A stretch of 64,000 nucleotides of DNA, taken from the NCBI GenBank assembly GCA_014549065.1, contig JACDOX010000027.1, positions 2,363,691 to 2,427,690 of the forward strand, written 5' to 3'. Below the pieces are notes generated by a model. It saw only the letters and a program-made list of their open reading frames with translations, ran no database searches and was not told the DNA's origin. How positions within the stretch are numbered: the first letter of the stretch is position 1; every line of letters begins with the position of its first letter. The stretch is from Cardinalis cardinalis. Its lineage: Eukaryota; Chordata; Aves; Passeriformes; Cardinalidae. Shown piece after piece: positions 24,561-36,753 of the stretch. Position numbers and translations under genes: made by a program.

Positions 24561-27500
24561 TATGTAAATAAATTACTACATAATAAAACTCCCATCAGCA
24601 ACCACTAGTAAATCAAAAGCTGTAAAAAACTGCATCCAACACCATAATTTCCAAAGTCCTCTGATTATAGGCATTGTGTTTTCTTAATATTCCACTCCTG
24701 TGAAAAGCTGAGATTTTCAAAAACGTGTTTTTTATAAAAGGGCAGAAAGAACACTGCCTTAAAAAAAACCCCAAGAAACGCTGCACACTTGAGTAGCTAA
24801 CAAATTCAGTCCAACAATGAGGTCCATACCACACACAATGTACTTTAGTTAACTGAAAGTGTGATTTTATGATGGGCTTAAGACAATTTAAGACTTTACT
24901 GTTGGCACTCTTTCCCCTACTATTCTCAGCTAAGTGTTTCCAGTGCTTCCCATGTGTCAGATCCAGATGCAAGTTGAAAGAGCTTGCTGAACATACTGAA
25001 AAGAANCTCTCAGACCTCAGGAATAATAAGGATTGTGTCTTCTGGTGGCAGTCAGAAAACTAGCTTGGCTAAAAATGTTCCATTTCAGACAGACCTCTTT
25101 TAATTGGTCTGTGCTTTTGTACAAATTTTCCTGGTATCACCAAAGATGTGGCAGGGAAAGCCAGCCAGAGAGGAGGCAGAAGTCACACCAAAACATCTGC
25201 ACTGAAGACACAACCAGAGACAATGTGGGATCAAACCCTGAGGCATGGCTGATCATTGCCACATTTGTGTCTCTGTAGACAATGAACAACATCAGCATTA
25301 CAGCAAAGGACCCATTTGGACTTGGCAGGAGTGGAAAACTAGTTTGAATCTCATAATCCTTTCAGCTGACAGCAGCATGTGGCTGAAAATATCTACCCNC
25401 TACCAGCTGATGGAAAAGGGAAGCAGGAATGGAAAGCATGCTTTGCTGTCCGTGCTCCATCCTGGTCCCCTATGATGGCAGCCAGGAGTCACCTGNTAAA
25501 CATTCCATGAACATTTTATAAACTATAGGTGCAATTATTTTTTTCCTCCAAACTACAAATCAACAAATGTTGTACCAACAAAAACAAGGCAGACAGAGGA
25601 TATCTACTGCTCTAGAATGTGGCCTGCACTATTACCAAATGCTCCAGTTTCCACTGAGTGTGCATAAACAAATGGCATTTATTTATTTTTAAAAGTTCAG
25701 ATGAAAGAAAGTACCCCACGATAATGTGCTATGGCCATGAGGAAACTGNCTGTTGGCATTGGCAACATTCAGTAGAAACTGCCTTAATAGCTGCAGCCTT
25801 CACAAGTGTTTTGTTATTTGACTCTGTGACTCAGATGGCTTTTCCTGTTCTACCCCAACTAGTGCCTCTGAGCCAGGAGTTGCCATGGGACAGATTTATT
25901 TTTTTAGCTTCCCTCTTCGGGCTTTAACAATTCAGACAGACATAGCAACAATTTCCAGATCATTCTCATCACCGTACCAGCAAGAGTGCCAAGATCTTTC
26001 CTGCAACCCATTTCTCAGGGTTAAAACACCCACTAAATGGCTGCCTAGCTCCTTGTGGTTTTCTGGGACAGCAGCAATAACACTTCCACAGGGGGAAATT
26101 TAACCCCCATCACCAAATAATCCAATTTAACTTTCTCTGACATATTTCCTGTAAGATTTTACTACAACTGTATGGCACTCGATAGCTCAATGTCCACCAA
26201 AGATTTCNTATGCTTCTGAAATATGCTTGGATTATTTATAAATGAGGATGTATTTGGTTACATGGTTTTGATTATGACTATGAGGCCTTAAAAAAAGGAG
26301 CTAGAAAAAAATTACATTGTCATCCATACACATTATTCTAGTCCACTAAACTAGTCCAGGTTTCATCTGCTGTATCTGAAGAAAAAAAAACCCAAACCCC
26401 TGACTAGATGTGGTCATGAAAGAGTATACAAAACAACTGCAAACAATGTTTTGATAACTCTGATGCAGTAACTGCTTAAGGTACACTTGCACATCCTTGA
26501 TACAGAATCAAGCACCAAGACAATCAAGCACCAAGCCAGTAAAAAGTAATTAAGCCATGGAACACACAGCTTGGTGCACGCTAAATGATCCCAAAGAGTG
26601 AAATTGAATTTTACAAACACCAGACATACACAGGTTACTCCAAGACAGACAAACTTGAACAGGAACCACAGTCTTAACAAGGGCAATGCTATGCTTGTGG
26701 TACACGCCACTTGGAATGCAAAAATCAAATCTAGGTTTAATTCCAAGTTACGCATTCTTCTGTGCATGTCCTTACACATGGCTGTGCCTCATCTCTAGAG
26801 GTGCCTTCCAAGCTCAACTCTCTGTTAATCAGCACTGCACTCTTCTATCCTGTATGCAACCATTTGGTCCTTCATCACAGTGGAATCTGATGACAAGCAG
26901 TTACATAAATGTTTTGCACAGCCAAAGACTGCTAGGTTGCACGTACCAGTGACATTTTCCCTCTTCCCCCTGCCAGAGTGGGAATCAGCATTGCATTTTA
27001 CCCCTGGCATCATAACTTGAGCCAGGCAAGATATGCAGAAGATGTATCATATTTTCCACAGCTTTATTTTCCACAGGAGCTGACACTTCAGGTTTCATTA
27101 CTATATAAAACACCTGAATTTGCAACACTGACAGATGCTGCAGGCTAAGACTTTACATGATTTGGGTCCAATTTCCTCTTGCATTTCTCCTCATACTTTA
27201 ATTAGTCTTCGTTTTATAATAACACCTTCTGGAAATGCAGTATGATGCTGGGAAGCCTGTTGTAAATTGTTTTTATAATTGTATTTAATACAGTTTATTG
27301 CCAGCCATTGTAAAAGCATCTCTGTTCTCTATGGAAATAAGAAACAGTATATTACAGTGTATCTTTCTATAGCAATAAAAGAATATAATTATATCCTTAC
27401 ACTCATTAAATTATGTTGTTTGGAGAAACAGACTTAGAAGATATCCAGTCCAGCAGTGCCTGGATCAGAATCAGTTAGAAGTACCTAACTTAAATCACGC

Positions 27501-27677
27501 AACTATATTATGAAATTCAAATTTATGACAGATATTTTAAAGCCAAAATCAGACCCACTCCCCTTCCTGCTGCTGGTTAATTTTCAACACCTTTAACAGT
27601 TCATTGAAGACCGATTTTGAAATTATGTACATGTAACAGAAAGCCATTTCTCCCTGTGCTTTTGTTACAAGGTATCT

Positions 27678-28355
27678 TGTGGTGGGTTGGCCCTGGCTGG
27701 ACCCCAGGTGCCCACCAAAACCACACCATTGCTCTCCTCTTCTGTTGGGCAAGGGAGAGAAAATTTAATTAAAGGATCATGAGTTAAGGACAGGGAGGGA
27801 TCAATCATCACTTACTGTCATGAGCAAAACAGATTTGATTTTGGGAAATTAGTTGAATTTATTATCAATCAGAATCAGAATCAAAGTAGGATAAAGAGAA
27901 GTAAAACAAATCTTAAAAACACCTTCCCCCACCCCTCCCTCCTTCCTGGTATTAAATTTATTCCCAATTCTCCACCTCCTTCCCTGCAGTGGCACAGAGG
28001 GATGGGAAATGGGGATTACAGTCAGTTCATTGCATTGTTTCTGCTGCTGCATCCTTCTNAAGGAGAGGAGCCCTTACCCTGCTCCAGGGTGGGGTTTCTC
28101 CCATGGGAGAGAGTCCTCCATGAACTTCTCCAACANGAGTCCTTCCCACGGGCTGCAGTTCTTCCCAAAGTGCTCCTGCGTGGGTTCCTCCTGTGGAGCG
28201 CAGGCTTTCAGGAGCGGCCTCCAGCACGGGCCCCCCTCGGGGTCACCAGCCCTGCCAGCAAACCTGCTCCAGCATGGGCTCCTCTCTTCAGGGCTCTGCA
28301 GGGTCTGGCAGGAGCCTGCTCNNGTGAGGGCTTCCCACAGGNTCACAAGCCCNGG
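27678..28355 (-). mobile_element. ERV-L-like LTR piece with internal 46-bp modules
   Basis: The left end reads TGTGGTGGGTTGGCCCTGG, which I remember as the terminus of an abundant songbird LTR. AATAAA-type signals on the minus strand (TTTATT at about 27857 and 27957 on the plus strand) suggest antisense orientation. From 28082 it changes into a GC-rich array of diverged units. The right boundary and the target duplication were not found, so the copy may be truncated. No gag, pol or env sequence was seen. Confidence 0.6.
28082..28350. repeat. Degenerate tandem array, six units of about 46 bp
   Basis: Units begin with a CTCCARCRTGGG-like motif at 28082, 28128, 28173, 28219, 28267 and 28319, so spacing is 46, 45, 46, 48 and 52 bases. 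Units share short blocks such as CCCACGGGCTGCAG and GGGTC but are heavily diverged. Three of the ambiguous bases fall in the last unit or its start. Confidence 0.65.
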
Positions 28356-29036
28356 GAGCTGATGAAGATGACACTGAAAAAATGTTGACCAAAGCTTGAC
28401 CAAATCCCCAAACAATGATCTGAATTTATACCAGTGTAGGAATAGAATATCAAACAGAGCATTTATTAAAAAGAAACATGTGCAGTAACCCACATGTTTT
28501 ATATCTGCCAGAACAAACCTTCTTGTGTTCAATTTCTAGAACNAGAAAATGGGTGAAATTCCATGGGCTAGGAACATGGGTATGTGCAACACAGAAATAA
28601 AAATTTTAATACCCCAGCTCTCAGGTTTACCACAAAAGAATATGAACACCCTACAAGGACTTGATTGTTTCCTAGCTGCTAAAGGAAAGGCAGGGGAGCA
28701 GGGGAAGGTGAATTACCAGCTTTCNAACTGCAAAGCAGGTGAGTGACAAGCTCTTTATCTCACTGAGAAGCACAACCTGAACTACTGCATGCTACTGGGT
28801 TCTACAATCTCAAAGGCTCTAAGCTCTTCCAGAAACTTGCATCTTATCCCATAGGACCATTTTTATATTTCATTTACCAACTTAGCTGGACCAGTACACA
28901 TGTGTATCTAGGCAATTATCTGACTACCAGGCTAAAAATGGCTACAGAAAAAAATAAATCATTCACTTCTACAATTATTTCTAAGACAACCTAGTTATAT
29001 TGGCTCCAAGGCTGACTAGGTGCGGAATACTTCAAA

Positions 29037-29310
29037 TCATAGAATCATTAAGTTTGGAAAATACCTCTAAGATCATTGAATCTTAACACAGTACTGCCCT
29101 GCTCACCACTAAACCACATCCTCAAGTGCCACATCCAGGGATGGTGCTACACAGTTCCAGAGATGGTGACCCCATCACTTCCCGGGGCAGCCTGTTCCAA
29201 TGCCTGACCACATTTTCAATGAAGAAATTTTTCCTAATATCTAATGTAAACTGCCCCTGGTGCAATTTGAGGCCATTTCTTCTCATCCTTTGTGAGTGTT
29301 ACAAAGGACA
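29037..29310 (-). mobile_element. CR1 3' end, antisense
   Basis: The plus strand begins TCATAGAATCATTAAGTTTG, the reverse complement of a CR1 tail, and continues with GATCATTGAATC, GGGCAGCCTGTTCCAATGCC near 29185 and AAATTTTTCCTAATATC near 29225. This order matches CR1 read backwards. Confidence 0.82.
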
Positions 29311-31696
29311 AAAGTCATGTTTCAAAACGTCCATTTTTGGTTTGGGTCTTTCTGAAGAGCCGTTTTCATCAATGCAAAAATTAAGCAAAAGAGGCAATAA
29401 GCATCCCCCATCAAAACTCCTCCTCCCTAGCTGAAAATCATCACTGAAACACATAGCTCAAAGCAATCTGAAGATAATTAAAATTATGATGGATGGAGAC
29501 TGCTGTTTATTGTGCCGACCAACACTAATTAATTATTTCTTTGTGATACTGACTGTCTGCATCCATATGCCACTTATGGTCTTTATATTTTGGCATTATG
29601 TACCTCAGGTAAAGGTCCCTTCTGTGGGTGTAAAGTGCCTAGCACAATTCTCTCTCATATAGAATTAGGGATCCCTAAAGGAAATTGAACACCATCATTG
29701 AAAAGGTAATTGAAAATACGAGGAAAATGAAGGTTAATACATTTCCTAGATTAATGAAGAGCACACCAGTAGGCAAAATATCTCAACAAGACAAAGCACT
29801 CTTCCTCCAAAAGAACAAAGGAAAAAGTAACTACATACACCAGCATTCAGGAAAAAAAAAAAAAGAAAAGGCATTCCTCTTCACTGAAATCATACTGCTG
29901 AACCTTTGAAAGCTGTAATACCTCCACATGCATCATTCTGCAGACAGGTTTGCGTGACCTTCTTGTCCAACTCAACAAGACAAGGCCAAGTGGCACACAG
30001 TCACCCTGACAACAGCCACAGTGCAGCAGGCACCNGCTGCCTTTTCTTGCCAAAATACACACGCTCTGCCAACTTTGGTACTCTTCCCCAAATTACCTGC
30101 TGTACAAAACCACAAGCATTAGTTGAATGCTGACAACAAAAAGCATTTTTGGNTGTCTGAAGCTGGGACACAAGGGCAAAGAACAAAAGAAGTGAGAGGC
30201 TGCCTAAAACCCAAGGTCCAACCAATGCACCAGGCAGGGCTTTGAACTGCTGAAGGAGTACACTGACCACAATAGCTGCTGCCTTGTGCTCAGGGAAAAA
30301 AAGTACTAGAAGTAGGCACAGAATGATNCTGCCACTGCCATTTAGCAGCCAATGAGGTTTTACTTCTGACCTGGGGGGTCTAGAGTTCCTGTACAACTTT
30401 GCATTGGTGCAAAGTCCTGCAGTCTGCCCAGCTGCTGTGATAGAAGCTGTAGTTGATCCACCTGCTAAGTCTTTCTTAACCTTCTCTTGGCATGTCTGTG
30501 GAAAACCATTGTCCAGTGGAGTTAGTCCAGAAAGCAAAGAGATTATTCCTTTGTTAAACAGTGAAATTGGAGCCTTGCTGGTACTACCAAATAGGACCCC
30601 TGTAAAACCAAATTAATCTGTAATCCTTCTGGTTTAGACAAACTCCATTAAAACAGGAGCTTCAGGTGAAGCAGCTGCAGGTAATGGAGATTCTTTCCTT
30701 CATAATTTACAACAGCTTACTTTGTGCTACACTAGGGTCTAACAGCATCATTGACTAGACTGCTTTTTGTACTGTGAATGATGCCACGTATTGAATCTTT
30801 CCCCAAAGAAATTAAAAGGTCAAAATCACCTTTTTTCCAATCTCTCTTCTCCAACATTCTTTCTTTAAAATGCATTACATACCCACTACCAGCCTCTGAC
30901 ATGAAAGTATTTCTATTTTACCAAAATTCTTTTATGTAACTTCTTCTGTTACTGTTGCAGTGTCTGACCAAACCAACCACACAAACCCCTCAAAAAGGCA
31001 AAGCTAAATACTGCTACTTGTGAAGCTGTATCACTATAATTTGCCTTGGAAGCACAAAAGAGAAAGGAGGAGACTTTTCTGTTTNCTGAACTCGTGTGTC
31101 TTTGCTGGAATGATAATACCTCCTTGTAGTGACAAATTACTGGTGTTGAAACACATCTGCAATGGCCACAAACACAGCACAGCAGTGGCCAGCAAGACAC
31201 TGAGCAGACCAGAGATAACAGGACACACTGCAGCTGCCACGTAACAACAGATTCATCCCCCTCAGAAATACCTCAGTTAATAAAAACCAAGGCTTACACA
31301 TGTAATTTGCTACCTTTATTGGCAAAATGTGCAGCAGCCATGCAAAGTTTTTAAGGGATTCAAACCAAGTTTTAAAATNGGAAATACTCTACTTGCACCT
31401 TTTCTTTTGAATAATCTGCCTTCATTAATCAAGTAAGTATGAGCCACCACCCAAAAAGTGGAGGAAGTTGGCAGCATATTCCCCAAGCCATCATCTGAAA
31501 CTGAGAGCTGAGAGGGTGGTGTGCTACACATCTGGTGTAATCAGGCAAATCCAATATGCTTTCACTAGCACAGAGAAGCTGATTGCCTGCATTTTGCCTC
31601 CCAATCATTTCAAAAACTATGCCCAACAGTGAGAATCCAGAAATCTCTTTAAACAACAGAATTTAGGAAAAAGCTGCACTAAATTCTCTCTTTCTC

Positions 31697-31719
31697 AGAC
31701 ACACACACACACACACTGA
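31697..31719. repeat. (CA)n microsatellite
   Basis: About ten CA units in intron 2. A simple repeat. Confidence 0.9.
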
Positions 31720-32754
31720 GCAGATGGAGGAAAAGCAGCGAGTTCCTTGCTAGTCACATCAGCTCAGGAGTCAGACATTACGAATGCTGTCTCATCCAGC
31801 TCTTGTTGAAATCAATTAAAGCCCTTCAGTGAAGACCACAGGAGATGGAAAACAACCCTCCCCACACTTCAGCCAGAATGTGTGAATGAGAAAAAAACCT
31901 GACAGCTTTCTTCCCCTCTGATTTTCATGGTGCTTAAAGATCCAGATTATAAAACACAACTTGTCATCTTGGAATTTTTGATGTGCTTGCTTGGCATAAA
32001 TAAAGCTCATGCCTATGTGTGAATCAGGAAGACAGACATCACTTTGCACTTGGACAAGGAGAGATACCAGCAGTCATGCATGAATAAGCATTACTACATT
32101 TCAAAGTGCTGCAGATGCAGTGTGTTCCACAACTAAGGAAGTAGATGGAGTGAAAAAGTGTTCCTTGTTGCTTAAAAAAAATCCTCATTTTGCATCAGTA
32201 AAAAATAAAGAAAAAATAATCCAGACACAAGAATTTGTCTTTTACCACTTGGATAACGTGAAAATCAACTGGCATTGTAAATATCTAGAAAGACTGTGGG
32301 ACTTACTAGAGCATCTACCATCTCTGAAATAAAAAACCGACTTCACTGGAGTTGCTCTGAAGTGCTTTGTTGGCATNAGCTCACAATAAACATTCAATTA
32401 TTCCTGCATTCCCAGCTCCAGTGACATTCATCACTGCAAACTCCTTTGGCCTGAGGGCCCANTCACACTGGCCCACACTGTGCCTATAGATTTTTTTCTC
32501 ATTTTGCCTTGCATCCCTGCAAGTGCCAATATTTAGGTCTTTACACATGGCTTGTGTTTGGTCATAAATATTCAAACAGTTTAATTTTCTGCATTGTTTC
32601 TAGATATACATCCAAGGAGAGAAGGAAAGGAGGCTTTACCGTGTCAAAGTCAACTCTGTCAATAACACCAGGNTGATGTTAATAAATATTAGCAAGCAGA
32701 ACAAAAGAAAATATAATAATCCACTTTTAAAAAGAATCTCGAAGTTATACTCAC

Positions 32755-32786
32755 TGCTGGTAGAGGACATTCGGCTGTACTCAGAC
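32755..32786 (-). CDS. FAM124A: FAM124A coding exon 2 (32-nt microexon)
   Basis: This very short exon completes G20 with its first base, encodes SEYSRMSSTS (residues 21-30), and leaves one base of S31. The acceptor reads TCTTGCAG before GTCTGAG, and the donor is GTGAGT immediately after the final A. No standalone reading frame would reveal it. It is found because exons 1 and 3 need a 3n+2 link carrying a Ser/Thr-rich piece that matches the SDYSHLSSTSS-type segment I remember from mammalian FAM124A. Its 32 nt is not a multiple of three, so skipping it would shift the frame. It lies 16.1 kb upstream of exon 3 and 11.2 kb downstream of exon 1. Confidence 0.9.
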
Positions 32787-32974
32787 CTGCAAGACAAAGA
32801 TTTTAATTAGAATATATTAAATCAAAAGAGATAATGAAAAAATTACCAAAGGTGACACACAGTGCTTATTGAAAAAGTTTAATGCTCATTTAGCACTATT
32901 TTTGTGCTAAGAGAATAACTGGAACAGGTTTTGAACATTGCTTCAGAAAAACTGGCACCACATGTGAATTTTGA

Positions 32975-33023
32975 AAATATGTAAGTAGAATGAATAAATA
33001 TGTAAGCAGAATGAGNAAATATG
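32975..33023. repeat. 21-bp tandem repeat, 2.3 copies
   Basis: AAATATG anchors recur at 32975, 32996 and 33017, with AAGTAGAATGA / AAGCAGAATGA between them, about 190 bases upstream of the exon 2 acceptor in intron 1. One ambiguous base lies at 33016. Confidence 0.75.
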
Positions 33024-35100
33024 CTTTTATCTAGGGGTTATTTGTGCTACCTAATTCTAGGTGTGAAAATAAAAGCTCAGAAGGCTCTCCATAAGGAAGA
33101 AATAGTCTGTTTCAGACACAGGTGAGGAGTAGAAGTCTACTAGACTGACTCGGCTTCCCTCCTTCCTCACTTTATGTCCTCTAAATGCTGCTTTGCAGAT
33201 TCTGATTTTGGAGTTCTTTTTAAGAGAACTCTATTTGATGAGCAGAATTTTTATAGTTCTAAAGTCACAAGTGTCAGAGAAGGAAAAAAAAAGAATGCCA
33301 AAATACAAACATTTAGATGACAAAGCNTTTTTCTTTAGTAGACCATTTTCCTTTTGAAGACATCTCAATAAAACTATACAGCCATTGGTTCTAGTTCAGG
33401 GCATACTGGATTATCTGTGAGAAAGTCAGAGAAGTTGANTGTTTTGAGCAGCAGTGCAAATAATTTTTTGGCTGCACATAACCCCAAACTCCTGAAAGCC
33501 CAATTCTGAGCTGATTAAAACAGCCCATTTATGTCCTGAAGATTCAGCAATAATAAGGTAAAATGTGCTATCACTTAATATTTAAGGAAAAAAAAATAAT
33601 TTCCACTGCTGAGACCCTACCTGTGGCCTTTGAGTGTTTGGGTTTGGAGTTCACAGCCACACAGCCTCTACCCCCACGCTTCCTGGGTCCCCAAAACAGA
33701 CCCCATGCACCAGAGCACCCTGCCACCATAAACATATGGCACATGTGCCCTGCAGTGTTCTGAACAGGCAAAGTGCTCAGGGAGCTCTGAAACAGCTCTT
33801 GGATTCAAACCTAAATCCTTGTTTNATGTAATAGCTGCAGCAAGTTTGCAACATCGCTTTAAATTAAAGAAACCACATGAGCCTTGACTCCCAAGAGATG
33901 TGTGGGGAAGTAGATACCATCTAAGCCTGTTCTCAGGACACCCTCATACTCTGGGCTCTCAGGCAACCAAGGGAATAAAGGACATCAGTCCCACATATCT
34001 ATAGTATCCGTTTTTGATTTTAATATANACATGTCTCTGCAGAAGAAAAAACCAATTACAGTCATTCCCATATTTCACAGCTGTGCACTCAGCACTCTGC
34101 AGATCAGATGCCATCTCATATTGTTTAGGTGAGAAGATGATGAGGAACTACCCCCAACTCTTGCCAATCCTGCTGGACTAGTGAAAGATGACACAACCTG
34201 AATTTTTCACAAAATTAATGAAAAAAGACTCACCAATACCATCAAGTGCCATGAGCTTTTCATAGCTCTTGGAAAGATCTGGGCAATGCTGGAGAAAGAG
34301 TTGCTGGTGGGGGCTTGCAGCTCTCCCTCACTCACTCTTCTTTGCTAAGAGAAGACCCACAGCCACTTTGATAAGGCCAAGGAGCAAGGAAACATCTTTG
34401 TCCCACTGGCAGAGACCGCATGTCTAGGCCATTAGCAGGCTCCCTCAGGCACCCCATACAGAGCTGCTCCACAGCACCTCATCCATGAATCAAGTGCTAC
34501 CCCTCACACAATCACCCCCAGGACCCCTATGTAGCTGGGAAGGGCAGGGGCAGTAATGACATTGTTGTCCCAAATGTGGGCTCACTGCTCTGNGTGCAGC
34601 ACCAACTTACACACCAAGATGAGGCATTCCCATTCCTTTTGTCTAGTTTGTGCAAAGCAGGGAGCCAGCCCACAACAGGCTGGGTCCCCAGTCATCAAAG
34701 CTCCACACCACTTGTATTTTAAGAAGAAAAGAAGTCAGGGTTCATTGGCTACCAGCCACACAGCTCTGTTACTGATCAGTATTCCACCTTTGCTTGGCTA
34801 CATGATTCACNTGCCATGCCAATGATCAGCCTGTCTCAGTCAGTGGGTTTCCTGAGTCAGNGAGCTGGGAGTCAGAGCTCACCATCTCCCCTGGTGAAAT
34901 TGTTTTCTACCTAGTTAGAGCTGACTTCAGCACAGTTGCTGAAATGAGTTGGCTTTATTTGTTTCATCCTTATCTTGTGAGTTCTGCCAAATGTCCTTGT
35001 NGCTTCTGAATTCTGTGTTCTTTGTACCCACTATCAGCAGCACATCCCTCTCCCCAAGCTTTGCTAACCTCCCCCTAGATCTGAGACCACTGAGGCACAT

Positions 35101-35106
35101 CAAGCC
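35101..35106. repeat. Target-site duplication (CAAGCC), left copy
   Basis: CAAGCC here matches 35729-35734 exactly and brackets the second solo LTR. Confidence 0.8.
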
Positions 35107-35728
35107 TCTTGGGATTTTTTGCTGGTCGCCATGACCTCGAGAGATGTTAAAAGTCTCTTTTCCCAGCCTGAGCGCTTGAAGAAGGAGCCAGACCTCTTCA
35201 TTTCTCGGTCTCAAGGTTGTTTATTGTGTCTTATCTATAAAAAATTTTCTCCTGCCCTGCCGAGGTCCNTCCAGCAGGACAGTTCCAGGCACTCTGCCTG
35301 CCCCCAGGACGGTGTTATGTCTTTATACTACAAACTACGTATACAATGTTTACAATTACTTTCCAATACCTCTCACCTGTGTTAGACAGTGAGCTTCTAC
35401 TCTAAACCAATCTGTAAGTGCCAATATCACAGCAGAAATGGAGGCCAAGAAGAAGAAGGAGAAAGGCCGGACACGCCCAGATCCCTCCATCTTGCCTCCT
35501 GAACCTCCATACCAAAACCCCAAAATCTACCTTTTCACCCTGTGATAACTTCACTATTATTCTACCTAAACTGTTGTGGCTTGCAGATCTTCATCTAAGG
35601 TTGGTAATTTGCTCCACGGGTCATAATGAAAACCACAGGTGTTTTGGGCTCCCTGCCAGGGCTTCTGAGCCCCCTGGCAGGGGTCTTGGCCACTCTGGAC
35701 AGCCAAAGGGATGTCCTGGGTTCCCACA
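35107..35728 (-). mobile_element. Solo LTR B, 622 bp, endogenous retrovirus
   Basis: Read on the minus strand the LTR starts TGTGGGAACC and ends ATCCCAAGA, between perfect CAAGCC duplications. TATAAA is at 35327-35322 and AATAAA at 35225-35220, the same order and spacing as in LTR A. Blocks shared with LTR A run through its length, including CACAGGGTGAAAA, CTGCTGTGATA and GATTGGTTTAGA, so the two belong to one family. It is in the sense direction of FAM124A, so its poly(A) signal could act on the host transcript. No internal retroviral sequence remains. Confidence 0.88.
35651..35682. repeat. 11-bp perfect inverted repeat in LTR B U3
   Basis: CCCTGCCAGGG (35651-35661) and CCCTGGCAGGG (35672-35682) are exact reverse complements with a 10-base loop, close to the 5' end of the LTR. 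Confidence 0.8.
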
Positions 35729-35734
35729 CAAGCC
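35729..35734. repeat. Target-site duplication (CAAGCC), right copy
   Basis: Matches 35101-35106 and closes solo LTR B. Confidence 0.8.
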
Positions 35735-36712
35735 CTAAAATTTACCAGGGCAATTCTACTGACTGATAAATTCTAATTTATCTACCTAAAGCCTGGACAT
35801 CAACATGAACAGAGAATGAGACCTTCTTGTTCCTCCTGCCGGGCAATGCACACACTGCTGGTCTGGCTCTGGGCAGGGANCAAGGGGAAGTGATGCCAGG
35901 GGCTGGCTAAGGTGCTATGCAGGCCAGAAAACCACACAGTATTTTCAGCAGCAAGTCACATCAGTGTCACTTGGCACCATGTATATTTGAAAGGGTGTGA
36001 AAACTGCATAACATGTCATTCTNCATAAGCCTAGAGGCAAGCAATATACATCCAGCTGCCTCCAAGCAGCCCAAGCAAGAATTCATTTAGTTTGCACTTC
36101 TGTTTGAACACAGCCTGGGGCTGTCCTTCAATGTATCTGTGTTCAGCAGTTGGCAGCTAATTCAAAATGAATCTGCACTGCTTGTATTTCAGATGGAAGC
36201 GAGACAACATTTTGCCTTTTGCTTACTGCAAGNTGGAACAGTATTCTATTACTTCACACTGTTATTTTATTATCCCAAAGTGCTGCAGGCACATTATAGG
36301 ACATGGAGAACTAATGAGTCCTGAACTTAGGGAGTAGCAGTCCATATACATGCAGGACTTGAAAAATGAAATGAGGAAAAATAAAAAGATGGGGGGTGAG
36401 GTTAGACAGGAGGAGACAACAGNGTGCTTGGAGACAAATTGCAGAGACACATTTTAATAGGCTTTACAATTGTATTGCAGGAGCTTTTTTGTAGTTCTAA
36501 TATGGTTCAAGCTAATACCTAATTCACGTTTGTTGCATAACTGACATCCACAAATTAAAAAAAAAAAAAGGGTAATTAGGCTCAAAGGCTTATGTCAACT
36601 TCAGATACCGAAATGAGGGCTGTACCCTCCCTAAGCTCCCTCTATTGTCAGTGAAAAGACAGGTCTGAAGTATCTCTCCCAAGATGTTGCCTAGACAAGA
36701 AGCCTACAGAAA

Positions 36713-36753
36713 CCACATTTCTAATGTAGAAACACCACATTTCTAATGTAGAA
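36713..36753. repeat. 22-bp tandem duplication
   Basis: CCACATTTCTAATGTAGAA is present at 36713-36731 and 36735-36753. Two exact 19-base copies at a 22-base period, in intron 1. Confidence 0.85.

Larger units (their letters stand above)
16665..32754 (-). other. FAM124A: FAM124A intron 2 (about 16.1 kb)
   Basis: The intron is phase 1, with GT at 32754-32753 and CAG at 16667-16665. It carries one solo LTR, one ERV-L-like LTR piece, CR1 pieces near 19.9 and 29.1 kb, an old amniote repeat near 17.3 kb, a short (CA)n near 31.7 kb and otherwise unassigned sequence. No nested gene is supported. Confidence 0.85.

Noticed and set aside
30001..30537. 178-codon minus-strand frame in intron 2 with a hydrophobic segment
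   Set aside because: No homology was recognised and it carries several ambiguous codons. A chance frame is more likely.
35121..35131. Possible tRNA primer-binding site (TGGCGACCAGC on the minus strand) after an LTR end at 35132
   Set aside because: The CAAGCC target duplications place the LTR end at 35107, so this motif lies inside the LTR, and no internal retroviral sequence follows.
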